A DNA stretch of 64,000 nucleotides from Phocaeicola barnesiae DSM 18169 = JCM 13652. GTDB lineage: Bacteria; Bacteroidota; Bacteroidia; Bacteroidales; Bacteroidaceae. The DNA lies in assembly GCF_000374585.1 (NCBI RefSeq), contig NZ_KB894644.1, positions 248,001 to 312,000 of the forward strand. Direction: 5' to 3'. The notes under the pieces are model-generated. The model did not search any database. It saw only the letters and a list, made by a program, of their open reading frames with translations, and was not told the origin of the DNA. This document shows positions 45,405 to 53,005 of the stretch, one piece after another (position 1 is the stretch's first letter; the number at the start of each line of letters is the position of its first letter). A program made the translations under genes and the position numbers.

Positions 45405-46274
45405 ATGTTTGTAAAAGGAGAGAAGATTCGGATACTCGGTGTGAGCCGAGGTAACGAGTATTCACCGAATCATGTTGGAAACGACGCAGCTATTTTTCGT
45501 GGAGTAGCTGAAGCATTAGAGAAAAAGGGGATGGAAGTAACGGTGTATCCCGAAAAAGAGTTTGTAAGCGAACAACTTGAAGCCGATTTTATTTTTGATA
45601 TGGCTCGTGACCGGGCAACGATTCAGCGATTGAAGCTTCTGGAGGACCGGGGAGCACTGGTTATCAATTCAGCGTATGGAATCGATAACTGTGTGCGGAA
45701 GGCTATGACTGAGTTGCTGATAGCCAACGGTGTACCTCATCCGAAGAGTTTTATCATTCCGAGTGACGGGCCCTTTACGCCGGATATTTTTCCGTGCTGG
45801 ATTAAACGGGGAAATTCGCATGCCATGGTCAAGGAAGATGTGGTTTATGTTGAGTGTAAGGAAGAGGCCGAAAGAGTATTGGCTGATTTCCGGAAACGGG
45901 GAATTCCGGAGGCTGTTGTCAACGAACACTTGATAGGGGACTTGGTGAAGTTCTACGGAGTGCAGGGGACCGATTTCTTTTATGTGTTTTATCCGACTGA
46001 ACAGTCGCATAGCAAATTCGGACTGGAGGCCATCAACGGGGAAAGCAGAGGCTATCCTTTCGACGCGAAACTGTTGCAGAAATATGGTAACCAGGCTGCA
46101 GAGGCATTGAATGTCCCGATTTACGGAGGAGACTGTGTAGTCTCTAAAACCGGTGAGATTCGTATCATCGATTTCAATGACTGGCCTAGTTTCGCCCGTT
46201 GTCGTGAAGAGGCGGCTCCTCAAATAGCCGAATGTATCTATCGTCGTATCATGTCAAAAATTGAAAACGAATGA
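45405..46274 (+). CDS. ATP-grasp family ligase
   Basis: A 289-residue cytoplasmic protein with an ATP-grasp layout: an N-terminal Rossmann-like part (IRILGVSRGNEYSPNHVGND), a lid region with CWIKRGNSHAMVKEDVVYV, and the metal-binding C-terminal part VSKTGEIRIIDFNDWPSFAR (Asp and Asn as Mg ligands). ATP-grasp enzymes join a carboxylate to an amine, thiol or hydroxyl through an acyl phosphate. Here it lies between the nucleotidyltransferase (16 bases) and the CDP-alcohol phosphatidyltransferase (4-base overlap), so it may put an amino-acid or similar group on the headgroup. Substrates are unknown. Confidence 0.82.
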   Translation: MFVKGEKIRILGVSRGNEYSPNHVGNDAAIFRGVAEALEKKGMEVTVYPEKEFVSEQLEADFIFDMARDRATIQRLKLLEDRGALVINSAYGIDNCVRKAMTELLIANGVPHPKSFIIPSDGPFTPDIFPCWIKRGNSHAMVKEDVVYVECKEEAERVLADFRKRGIPEAVVNEHLIGDLVKFYGVQGTDFFYVFYPTEQSHSKFGLEAINGESRGYPFDAKLLQKYGNQAAEALNVPIYGGDCVVSKTGEIRIIDFNDWPSFARCREEAAPQIAECIYRRIMSKIENE

Positions 46275-47221
46275 GTACAGAAAAGAAAGGGCTTGAAGCT
46301 TCGTTCAAGTCGATGGATACCGAAGAGTTTCTGGATATCCATTTCAATCGTCCCATCGGATACGTATGGGCTTTGTTTTTTCAACGTCTAGGAGTCCATC
46401 CGAATGTTGTGACGATTTTGTCTATTATTCTGGGAGTAGCAGCTGGAATCATGTTCTATTATCCGGACATGAAACATACAATCATTGGTATTCTGTTGCT
46501 GATGTGGGCCAATCATTACGACAGTTGCGACGGACAGTTGGCCCGTATGACCGGTAAGAAAACCCGTTGGGGCCGCATGTTGGACGGTTTTGCGGGGGAT
46601 ATCTGGTTCTTTACCATTTATGCGGCTATCTGTTTGCGGTTGACCAACCAGCCTTTGCCTTTTGGTATCGGAGCCGACAGTCATCTTACCTGGGGAGTAT
46701 CCATCTGGTTGATTGCAGTTTTCTCTGGAACCGTTTGTCATAGCAAACAGTGTACGTTGGCCGATTATTACCGGAACATCCATTTGCTCTTCCTGAAAGG
46801 AAAAGCCGGTAGCGAGTTGGATAATTTCAAGCAGCAGCGCGAGATTTTCTACAGTCTGCCTTGGAAGGGCAATTTCTGGTGGAAGTCTTTTCTGTATTTT
46901 TATGGAAACTATACCCGTCAGCAGGAGCAGATGACTCCTAATTTCCAGCGTTTCTATGCGATGGTACAGCAGCAATACGGTGATGCCATTCCGCAGGAAT
47001 TGCGTGATGAGTTCCGGAAGGGTAGCTTGCCGCTGATGAAATATACGAATATCCTGACGTTCAATACACGTGCCATCGCTTTGTATATCAGCCTGCTGAT
47101 TGGCGAACCATGGTTGTATTTCATTTTTGAGATCGTGGTCATGACCGCGTTGTTTGTTTATATGCGTCATCAGCACGAAGCACTCTGTGCACGTCTGTAT
47201 GCTAAATATGCCCGCCGATGA
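46271..47221 (+). CDS. CDP-alcohol phosphatidyltransferase
   Basis: A 316-residue membrane enzyme. The family motif D-x2-D-G-x2-A-R-x8-G-x3-D-x3-D is intact: YDSCDGQLARMTG, then GRMLDGFAGD. It begins with a soluble segment and HFNRPIGYVWALFFQ before the first membrane helix, and is larger than PgsA or PssA because of an extra loop of about 80 residues (FLKGKAGSELDNFKQQREIF). It joins a CDP-activated alcohol to a phosphate or hydroxyl of another; with an IPCT-like gene upstream it resembles the archaeal and bacterial inositol-phosphodiester route. Overlaps both neighbours by ATGA. Confidence 0.88.
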   Translation: MSTEKKGLEASFKSMDTEEFLDIHFNRPIGYVWALFFQRLGVHPNVVTILSIILGVAAGIMFYYPDMKHTIIGILLLMWANHYDSCDGQLARMTGKKTRWGRMLDGFAGDIWFFTIYAAICLRLTNQPLPFGIGADSHLTWGVSIWLIAVFSGTVCHSKQCTLADYYRNIHLLFLKGKAGSELDNFKQQREIFYSLPWKGNFWWKSFLYFYGNYTRQQEQMTPNFQRFYAMVQQQYGDAIPQELRDEFRKGSLPLMKYTNILTFNTRAIALYISLLIGEPWLYFIFEIVVMTALFVYMRHQHEALCARLYAKYARR

Positions 47222-48225
47222 AAGATAAGGTTCGGAATATATTCTGGTTCTTCGGTATCTTTGCCATTGTCGTGATGCTCTGTACGTTTGATATGGACTA
47301 TCAGGAATTGTGGCAGAACCTGAGGAAAGCGGGCATCTGGTTTCCGGCAGTCATCCTGTTATGGCTGTTTATCTATTTGCTGAACGCGTTGTCCTGGTAC
47401 ATCATTATCAGAGACGGGAAGCATGCTCCAGTGCCTTTCTGGAAAGTGTATAAGCTGACGGTTTCCGGGTTTGCCCTGAATTATGCTACCCCGGTAGGAT
47501 TGATGGGAGGTGAACCGTACCGCATCATGGAGCTGACACCGTATGTCGGCGGCAGTAAGGCGACTTCTTCTGTCATCCTGTATGTGATGATGCATATTTT
47601 TTCTCATTTCTGCTTCTGGATGTTTTCGGTGCTGCTTTATCTGGTACTGGAACCGTTGAATCTAGGAATGGGTATCGTTCTGGCAATTGTGGGCGTCTGC
47701 TGTCTGTTGGCCATTTACTTTTTCATGAAGGGATATAAGAATGGAATGGCGGTCAGAACCATCCGGTTGTTGTGCCATGTTCCATTTGCAAAGAAATGGG
47801 CCAACCGTTTTCTGGTTGAGCGGAAAGATGCTTTGGAAAGAGTCGATGCACAGATTGCCGAGTTGCACAGACAGCGTAAGACAACGTTCTATGCTTCGTT
47901 GGGACTGGAGTTCCTGGCTCGTATCGTGGGCTGTGTAGAAGTCTTGTTTATCTTGAATATTCTGACTTCCAATGTCAGTTTCTTGTCGTGTGTGCTGATT
48001 ATGGCTTTTACTTCGTTGTTTGCCAATCTGTTCTTCTTTTCGCCCATGCAGTTGGGAGCACGTGAAGGAGGCTTCGCTTTGGCGACCGGCGGTCTGGCTA
48101 TCCCGAGTGCTTTCGGTATCTATACCGGATTGATTACACGGGTGCGCGAGTTGATATGGATTGTGATAGGGGTGTTGCTGATGAAGGTCGGCAACAATAC
48201 CGGTAAAATAGAGAAAAATGAGTAG
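47218..48225 (+). CDS. YbhN/UPF0104 (LPG synthase transmembrane-like) membrane protein
   Basis: A 335-residue integral membrane protein with about eight hydrophobic segments. It matches the lysylphosphatidylglycerol-synthetase transmembrane domain (flippase-like) family without a catalytic domain; YATPVGLMGGEPYRI and FFFSPMQLGAREGGFALATG are characteristic stretches. Such proteins are thought to move or help move lipids across the membrane. Its overlap with the phosphatidyltransferase (ATGA) and with the HAD gene (8 bases) implies tight coupling, and it could flip or export the lipid made by this set. Confidence 0.88.
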   Translation: MKDKVRNIFWFFGIFAIVVMLCTFDMDYQELWQNLRKAGIWFPAVILLWLFIYLLNALSWYIIIRDGKHAPVPFWKVYKLTVSGFALNYATPVGLMGGEPYRIMELTPYVGGSKATSSVILYVMMHIFSHFCFWMFSVLLYLVLEPLNLGMGIVLAIVGVCCLLAIYFFMKGYKNGMAVRTIRLLCHVPFAKKWANRFLVERKDALERVDAQIAELHRQRKTTFYASLGLEFLARIVGCVEVLFILNILTSNVSFLSCVLIMAFTSLFANLFFFSPMQLGAREGGFALATGGLAIPSAFGIYTGLITRVRELIWIVIGVLLMKVGNNTGKIEKNE

Positions 48226-48943
48226 AAAGTTCGATTTGAAAGGTATCATCTTCGATTATGGTGGTACCATAGATACCAATAGCCGCCATTGGGCGGAAGT
48301 CTTGTGGGAAAAGTATCAGCTTTTTCAGGTTCCTGTAACGAAGGAAGCGTTCCGTGAAGCATACGTTCATGGGGAGCGTACTTTGGCCCGGCAACCTTTG
48401 GTAAAGCCCGAACACAATTTTCTGGAGGTTCTTCAGATTAAGACACGTATCCAGATAGAGTATTTGGTGGAAAAAGGGCTGTTAGACCGTAATGATGCAG
48501 CGGAAAAGGCTTATGCTTCACACATCGCGGACAGCTGTTACCGCTATGTACTGGATGTTCTGGAGCGTACACGTCCTGTGGTTCGTGAACTGGCTTCACA
48601 TTATCGCCTGGTATTGGTTTCTAATTTCTATGGAAATATCCAGACCATTCTGAAAGATTTTCAGTTGGCCGATTATTTTTCAGAAATTGTAGAGTCTTCC
48701 GTGGTCGGTGTACGTAAACCTGATCCTGCCATCTATCGGTTGGGGGTTGAAGCAATGGGGTTCCCTGCCGAGCAGGTCTTGGTTGTAGGTGACTCGTTCT
48801 CGAAAGATATGGTTCCGGCCAAGGCTGTAGGCTGCAAGGTCGCTTGGTTGAAAGGAGAAGGCTGGGGAAACGAAGAAATTGACGAGTCGCTGCCTGATAT
48901 TATTCTGACCGATTTGCCGGATTTGTTATCTTATGTACTTTAA
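48218..48943 (+). CDS. HAD-superfamily hydrolase
   Basis: A 241-residue HAD-like phosphatase with a helical cap (about 20-100). Motif I is FDYGGTID: the nucleophile Asp is present, but the usual second Asp of DxDxT is Gly. Motif II is LVLVSNFYG, motif III Lys is in VGVRKPDP, and motif IV is VLVVGDSFSKD. The loss of the acid/base Asp is seen in some HADs and may change the rate or chemistry. Within the lipid set it could remove a phosphate from a phosphatidylinositol-phosphate-like product. Starts inside the previous gene (8-base overlap). Confidence 0.85.
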   Translation: MSRKFDLKGIIFDYGGTIDTNSRHWAEVLWEKYQLFQVPVTKEAFREAYVHGERTLARQPLVKPEHNFLEVLQIKTRIQIEYLVEKGLLDRNDAAEKAYASHIADSCYRYVLDVLERTRPVVRELASHYRLVLVSNFYGNIQTILKDFQLADYFSEIVESSVVGVRKPDPAIYRLGVEAMGFPAEQVLVVGDSFSKDMVPAKAVGCKVAWLKGEGWGNEEIDESLPDIILTDLPDLLSYVL

Positions 48944-48963
48944 AGACAGGAGGAGACTTCCAT

Positions 48964-50178
48964 ATGAAGAAACAGCAAGCGACTTTGGTCGATAAAAGGT
49001 ACTTGGTTCCGTTCGTATTATTGACTTCCCTGTTTTTCCTGTGGGGATTTGCACATGCTATCCTGGATGTTATGAATAAGCATTTTCAGGAATTGCTATC
49101 CATAACGAAAACGCATTCGGCCTTCATTCAGGCTACCATGTATCTGGGTTATTTCGTGATGGCTATTCCTGCGGGACTGTTCATCACCAAGTATGGATAC
49201 CGGAGAGGAGTCGTGTTCGGATTGTTGTTGTATGGCATTGGTGCATTGTTGTTCATTCCCGGACAATATTGGTTGTCGTTCAACTTCTTTTTGTTCTCTC
49301 TGTTTGTGATTGGTTGCGGACTGACCTTTTTGGAGACTGCTGCCAATCCGTATGTTACGGAACTTGGCCCTCGCGAAACAGCGGCCAGCCGATTGAATTT
49401 TGCCCAGTCTTTCAATGGCTTGGGATGCATCTGCGCCCCTCTGTTGGCCGGCTTGATTCTTTTTTCGGAAGACGGTTCCATGGGAAGTGGAAACATTGCC
49501 ATCCCCTATGCAGGGATGGGAATTGTCGTGCTTCTGGTAGCTGCTGTCTTTTCGAAGGTGCAATTGCCTGAAATCAAGCACGAGATAGAAATGGACGCAA
49601 CGGGACATCAGGTAGGGCTTTGGTCTCACCGGTTGTTCGTGTTTGGTCTGATAGCCTTGTTCGCCTATGAGGTGAGTGAGATTTCCATCAATAGCTTCTT
49701 TATCAATTACGTCGTAGACCAGGGTTGGATGAGTGCCCGTGATGCTTCGCTGGCCTTGTCATTCGGCGGTCTGAGCTTTTTCATGGTCGGACGTTTCCTG
49801 GGAAGTTGGATTATGCGCCGTGTTCCTGCCGAGAAAATGTTGCTGGGATGTGCCGTCGGAACTGTCGTGACGACTTCAATTGTTATCCTTAATGCGGGAT
49901 GGCTTTCTTTGGGTGCTTTGGTCTGTGGCTATGCATTCGAAGCCATTATGTTCCCTACCATCTTTGCCTTGGCATTGAGAGGGTTGGGGAATTATACGAA
50001 GCGTGCTTCGTCGTTCCTGATGATGTCGCCGGTGGGTGGTGTCGTAGGTCCGTTGCTGATGGGGTATGTAGCCGATTGTACTACAATAGCCTGGTCATTC
50101 CTGGTTCCTTGGGCCGGATATGTGGTTGTAGGTCTCTATGCCTGGAAGATGGTTTCTGTAGGTAAATCCTCCAACTGA
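48964..50178 (+). CDS. FucP-like (FHS family) sugar MFS transporter
   Basis: A 404-residue permease with about twelve membrane helices. Markers are LFFLWGFAHAILDVMNKHFQ, the early loop after TM2, GLTFLETAANPYVTELGP (the family signature) and RLNFAQSFNGLG. FHS members import fucose, glucose, galactose and other neutral sugars by proton symport. It starts 20 bases after the HAD gene and faces a convergent PfkB kinase gene. An imported polyol phosphorylated by that kinase could feed the lipid set; the substrate cannot be read. Confidence 0.9.
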   Translation: MKKQQATLVDKRYLVPFVLLTSLFFLWGFAHAILDVMNKHFQELLSITKTHSAFIQATMYLGYFVMAIPAGLFITKYGYRRGVVFGLLLYGIGALLFIPGQYWLSFNFFLFSLFVIGCGLTFLETAANPYVTELGPRETAASRLNFAQSFNGLGCICAPLLAGLILFSEDGSMGSGNIAIPYAGMGIVVLLVAAVFSKVQLPEIKHEIEMDATGHQVGLWSHRLFVFGLIALFAYEVSEISINSFFINYVVDQGWMSARDASLALSFGGLSFFMVGRFLGSWIMRRVPAEKMLLGCAVGTVVTTSIVILNAGWLSLGALVCGYAFEAIMFPTIFALALRGLGNYTKRASSFLMMSPVGGVVGPLLMGYVADCTTIAWSFLVPWAGYVVVGLYAWKMVSVGKSSN

Positions 50179-50190
50179 TTTTGGATAGAT

Positions 50191-50246
50191 AAAAAGGCGG
50201 GACGGCAGATGTTGCTTTGGTACACATCTGCCGTCCCGTTGTTTTT
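50191..50246. terminator. Bidirectional terminator, permease / PfkB kinase
   Basis: GGGACGGCAGATGT (50199-50212) pairs perfectly with ACATCTGCCGTCCC (50224-50237), with A's before and T's after. Confidence 0.88.
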
Positions 50247-50269
50247 CTATTTCAGGGAAATTCGGACGG

Positions 50270-51166
50270 TTAGATAACCTGAGGGTGTAGGTTACTGTTC
50301 CGGATAATGTTCCACACTTGCTCTTCAGTTCCGCTGAACGGACCGGATTTTTCCAGTTTGATGGTCGACATGGCAGCGGCGAAACATCCGGCTTCTTCGT
50401 ATGAAGCCCCCTTGTTACGCATGTACAGGTATCCCATGGCATAAGTATCTCCGCATCCTGTCGCGTCCACCACTTCTTTAGGAGGGTATGCCGGAATCTG
50501 ATGGAAGACACCTTCCGCATAAATCAGGGAACCTAGACTTCCCAATGTCAGCAACACTTCCTTTACTCCCCATTCTGCCAGTTGCAGAGCCGCTTGTTTG
50601 GCATCCTTGTATCCTGTCAGAACCTCGGCTTCGTGTTCATTTACTTTCAGGATGTCAATGTACTTCAGGGCTTCCCGTTTGTCTTTCCAATCAACAGGAA
50701 AAACCTTTTGTCCCCGTACTTCACGCAGATAACCTTGCGCATCGACTGCTAAAATACCTTTTCCGGAAAGTAATTTGACGACATCCAGCGAAAAGTCGTC
50801 CGATAGCAAACTTCCCAAATGGAAGATGCGGGCTTCTTCATTCTTCAATTCTTCTACCGTAAACGGGTCAGCTTTTGCCAGTACACGTTGGGTACGGTTA
50901 TCCTGATTTTCTCCGTAAACGTTCTCGAAATATACCGTTTTTTTACTCGGAAGCACCTCTACCTGTATTCCGGCTGACCGCATTTCTTCGACAGCCTTGT
51001 ATTCGCTGGGAGCCAATGCAGTCACCAGTTTGTAGTTGTCTTTGTCTTTCAGGTGCTTGATACCGTGTGAGAAATAATAAGAAGTTCCTCCCGGCATGTA
51101 GGTTGTTTGTTTAGGAGTCACTATCTTGTCCAGTGTGATGTGTCCTATGCAACAGATGTCATTCAT
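50270..51166 (-). CDS. PfkB-family carbohydrate kinase
   Basis: A 298-residue ribokinase-fold kinase. The anion hole and catalytic base are in DATGCGDTYAMGYL, and the N-terminal GHITLDKIV and MPGGTSYYFS (a degenerate GG motif) are present. The moderately short length and the Cys in the GCGD loop resemble a subgroup of PfkB proteins that includes myo-inositol and nucleoside kinases, but family position alone does not set the substrate. It lies between the MFS permease and the inositol-phosphate synthase gene, so a polyol such as inositol is a reasonable guess. Own -7 element at 51193-51200. Confidence 0.87.
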   Translation of the reverse strand: MNDICCIGHITLDKIVTPKQTTYMPGGTSYYFSHGIKHLKDKDNYKLVTALAPSEYKAVEEMRSAGIQVEVLPSKKTVYFENVYGENQDNRTQRVLAKADPFTVEELKNEEARIFHLGSLLSDDFSLDVVKLLSGKGILAVDAQGYLREVRGQKVFPVDWKDKREALKYIDILKVNEHEAEVLTGYKDAKQAALQLAEWGVKEVLLTLGSLGSLIYAEGVFHQIPAYPPKEVVDATGCGDTYAMGYLYMRNKGASYEEAGCFAAAMSTIKLEKSGPFSGTEEQVWNIIRNSNLHPQVI

Positions 51167-51192
51167 AAAATATTGTTGACTAAATTCGGCCG

Positions 51193-51200
51193 CAAAATTA
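51193..51200 (-). promoter_or_regulatory. -7 element of the PfkB kinase gene
   Basis: TAATTTTG on the minus strand, 26 bases before the kinase ATG. Confidence 0.55.
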
Positions 51201-51413
51201 CATATATTTTTTAAGATACGGTCGTAACTGTTCGACTTACTACTTTGTTTTAAATTATCTAAACATCTTTTAATATTGAAGGGTGTCTTCTAAATATCTC
51301 ATCTTTAGAGGGATATGAGCGATAAAATGTTCCTTTTTAAAGAATTTCTGTCCCAAAAGTATCTTTTAGGGGCATATTTTAGGCTTTTTATTTTACAGTA
51401 TGGCTTTATTTCC

Positions 51414-51421
51414 TATATTTG
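51414..51421 (+). promoter_or_regulatory. -7 element of the inositol-phosphate synthase gene
   Basis: TATATTTG, exact TAnnTTTG, 77 bases before the ATG at 51499. Confidence 0.6.
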
Positions 51422-51498
51422 GGCAGTTTAATGTTTACCTGAGTTGTTCCCTCTTGGCAGGGAATATTTACACTAGATACTAGGAAAAGATTTTAAAA

Positions 51499-52806
51499 AT
51501 GGAAAAGAAGAATGTAAAACCTGCAAGTGGTAAACTTGGGGTAATGTGTGTAGGTTTGGGAGCTGTAGCCACTACATTTATTACGGGAGTTCTGATGGTC
51601 AGAAAAGGTTTGTCAAAACCGGTTGGTTCCATGACCCAGTATGATAAGATTAGAGTAGGTAAGGGTGAGAACCAGAAATATCTGCCTTACAAGGAAATTG
51701 TGCCGATTGCCGATTTGAATGATATTGTATTCGGTGCCTGGGATGTATTTCCGGAAAATGCCTATCAGTCTGCCGTCCATTGTGAAGTTCTGAAGGAAAA
51801 AGATATCGAGCCGGTGAAGGATGAGCTGGTACGGATTGTACCGATGAAGGCCGCTTTCGACCGTAATTTTGCCAAGCGTCTGGACGGATCCAATGTGAAG
51901 GATGCTGCTACACGTTGGGACATGGTAGAACAGTTGCGTGAAGATATCCGCCGTTTCAAGGCCGAAAACAATTGTGAACGCATCGTCGTATTGTGGGCTG
52001 CATCCACAGAAATATATGTTCCTGTATGCGAAGAGGTTCATGGAACCTTGGCTGCTCTGGAGAAGGCGATGAAGGCCGATGACCGTGAGCATGTGGCTCC
52101 GTCCATGTGTTATGCGTATGCCGCTTTGGCAGAGGGCGCTCCGTTCATTATGGGTGCTCCGAATACGACCGTCGATATTCCTGCCATGTGGGAAATGGCG
52201 GAAAAAACGAAAATGCCGATTGCCGGTAAAGATTTCAAGACGGGTCAGACTTTGGTTAAGTCTGGTTTCGCTCCGATTATCGGAACCCGTTGCCTGGGAT
52301 TGTCCGGTTGGTTCTCTACCAATATTTTGGGTAACCGTGACGGTCTGGTATTGGATGAACCGGCCAATTTCCATACGAAAGAGGTCAGCAAGCTTTCTAC
52401 ACTGGAATCTATTTTGGAACCGGAAAAGCAACCGGATTTGTATACCGACTACTATCACAAGGTACGTATCAACTATTATCCTCCCCGTAACGACAACAAG
52501 GAAGGCTGGGATAATATCGATATTTTCGGCTGGATGGGCTATCCGATGCAGATCAAGATTAACTTCTTGTGCCGTGATTCTATCCTGGCTGCTCCTTTGT
52601 GCCTGGATTTAGTGTTGCTGAGTGATTTGGCTGCCCGTGCCGGACGTTACGGTATCCAGCGCTTCCTGAGTTTCTTCCTGAAGAGTCCGATGCATGATTA
52701 TACCCAGGGTGAGGTGCCTGTCAATCATTTGTTCCAGCAGTATGTGATGCTGAAGAATGCTATCCGCGAAATGGGTGGTTATGAGGCCGATGAAACAATC
52801 GATTAA
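51499..52806 (+). CDS. myo-Inositol-1-phosphate synthase (INO1 family)
   Basis: A 435-residue enzyme converting glucose 6-phosphate to inositol 3-phosphate (1L-myo-inositol 1-phosphate) with NAD. Family text is visible at the NAD site (VMCVGLGAVATTFITGV), in ERIVVLWAASTEIY, the active-site region GKDFKTGQTLVKSGFAP, and SSTEV-like KINFLCRDSILAAPLCLDL. It has its own promoter and leader hairpin and a terminator, so it is not strictly in the lipid operon, but it supplies the polyol that operon would use. In B. thetaiotaomicron a homologous synthase and phosphatidyltransferase make inositol lipids. Confidence 0.93.
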   Translation: MEKKNVKPASGKLGVMCVGLGAVATTFITGVLMVRKGLSKPVGSMTQYDKIRVGKGENQKYLPYKEIVPIADLNDIVFGAWDVFPENAYQSAVHCEVLKEKDIEPVKDELVRIVPMKAAFDRNFAKRLDGSNVKDAATRWDMVEQLREDIRRFKAENNCERIVVLWAASTEIYVPVCEEVHGTLAALEKAMKADDREHVAPSMCYAYAALAEGAPFIMGAPNTTVDIPAMWEMAEKTKMPIAGKDFKTGQTLVKSGFAPIIGTRCLGLSGWFSTNILGNRDGLVLDEPANFHTKEVSKLSTLESILEPEKQPDLYTDYYHKVRINYYPPRNDNKEGWDNIDIFGWMGYPMQIKINFLCRDSILAAPLCLDLVLLSDLAARAGRYGIQRFLSFFLKSPMHDYTQGEVPVNHLFQQYVMLKNAIREMGGYEADETID

Positions 52807-52829
52807 GATTTGTTCTTTTGCGACATATC

Positions 52830-52863
52830 AAGGGGGAGTAGAGGCGTTCTACTCCCTTTTTTC
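52830..52863 (+). terminator. Terminator of the inositol-phosphate synthase gene
   Basis: GGGAGTAGA (52834-52842) pairs with TCTACTCCC (52848-52856), followed by six T's. Confidence 0.88.
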
Positions 52864-53005
52864 ATGGAAAGAATGGATTTTTTTATACTATTATTCATAA
52901 AAAAAGGTAAGAATTTCGTATTTCGGGGGCTTGGATTTGTGAAAACCCTTTACTCTGTGTAATTTTACTCCCTCAAAGTAAATTGACTAGGCTATTAATC
53001 GTTAT

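Larger units (their letters stand above)
51167..51498. other. Intergenic region between the PfkB kinase and inositol-phosphate synthase genes
   Basis: A 332-base AT-rich gap between divergent genes. It holds the kinase -7 element (51193-51200, minus), the synthase -7 element (51414-51421, plus) and a leader hairpin (51447-51464). No reading frame looks like a gene. The space between 51201 and 51413 is unassigned and could hold regulator sites. Confidence 0.5.
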
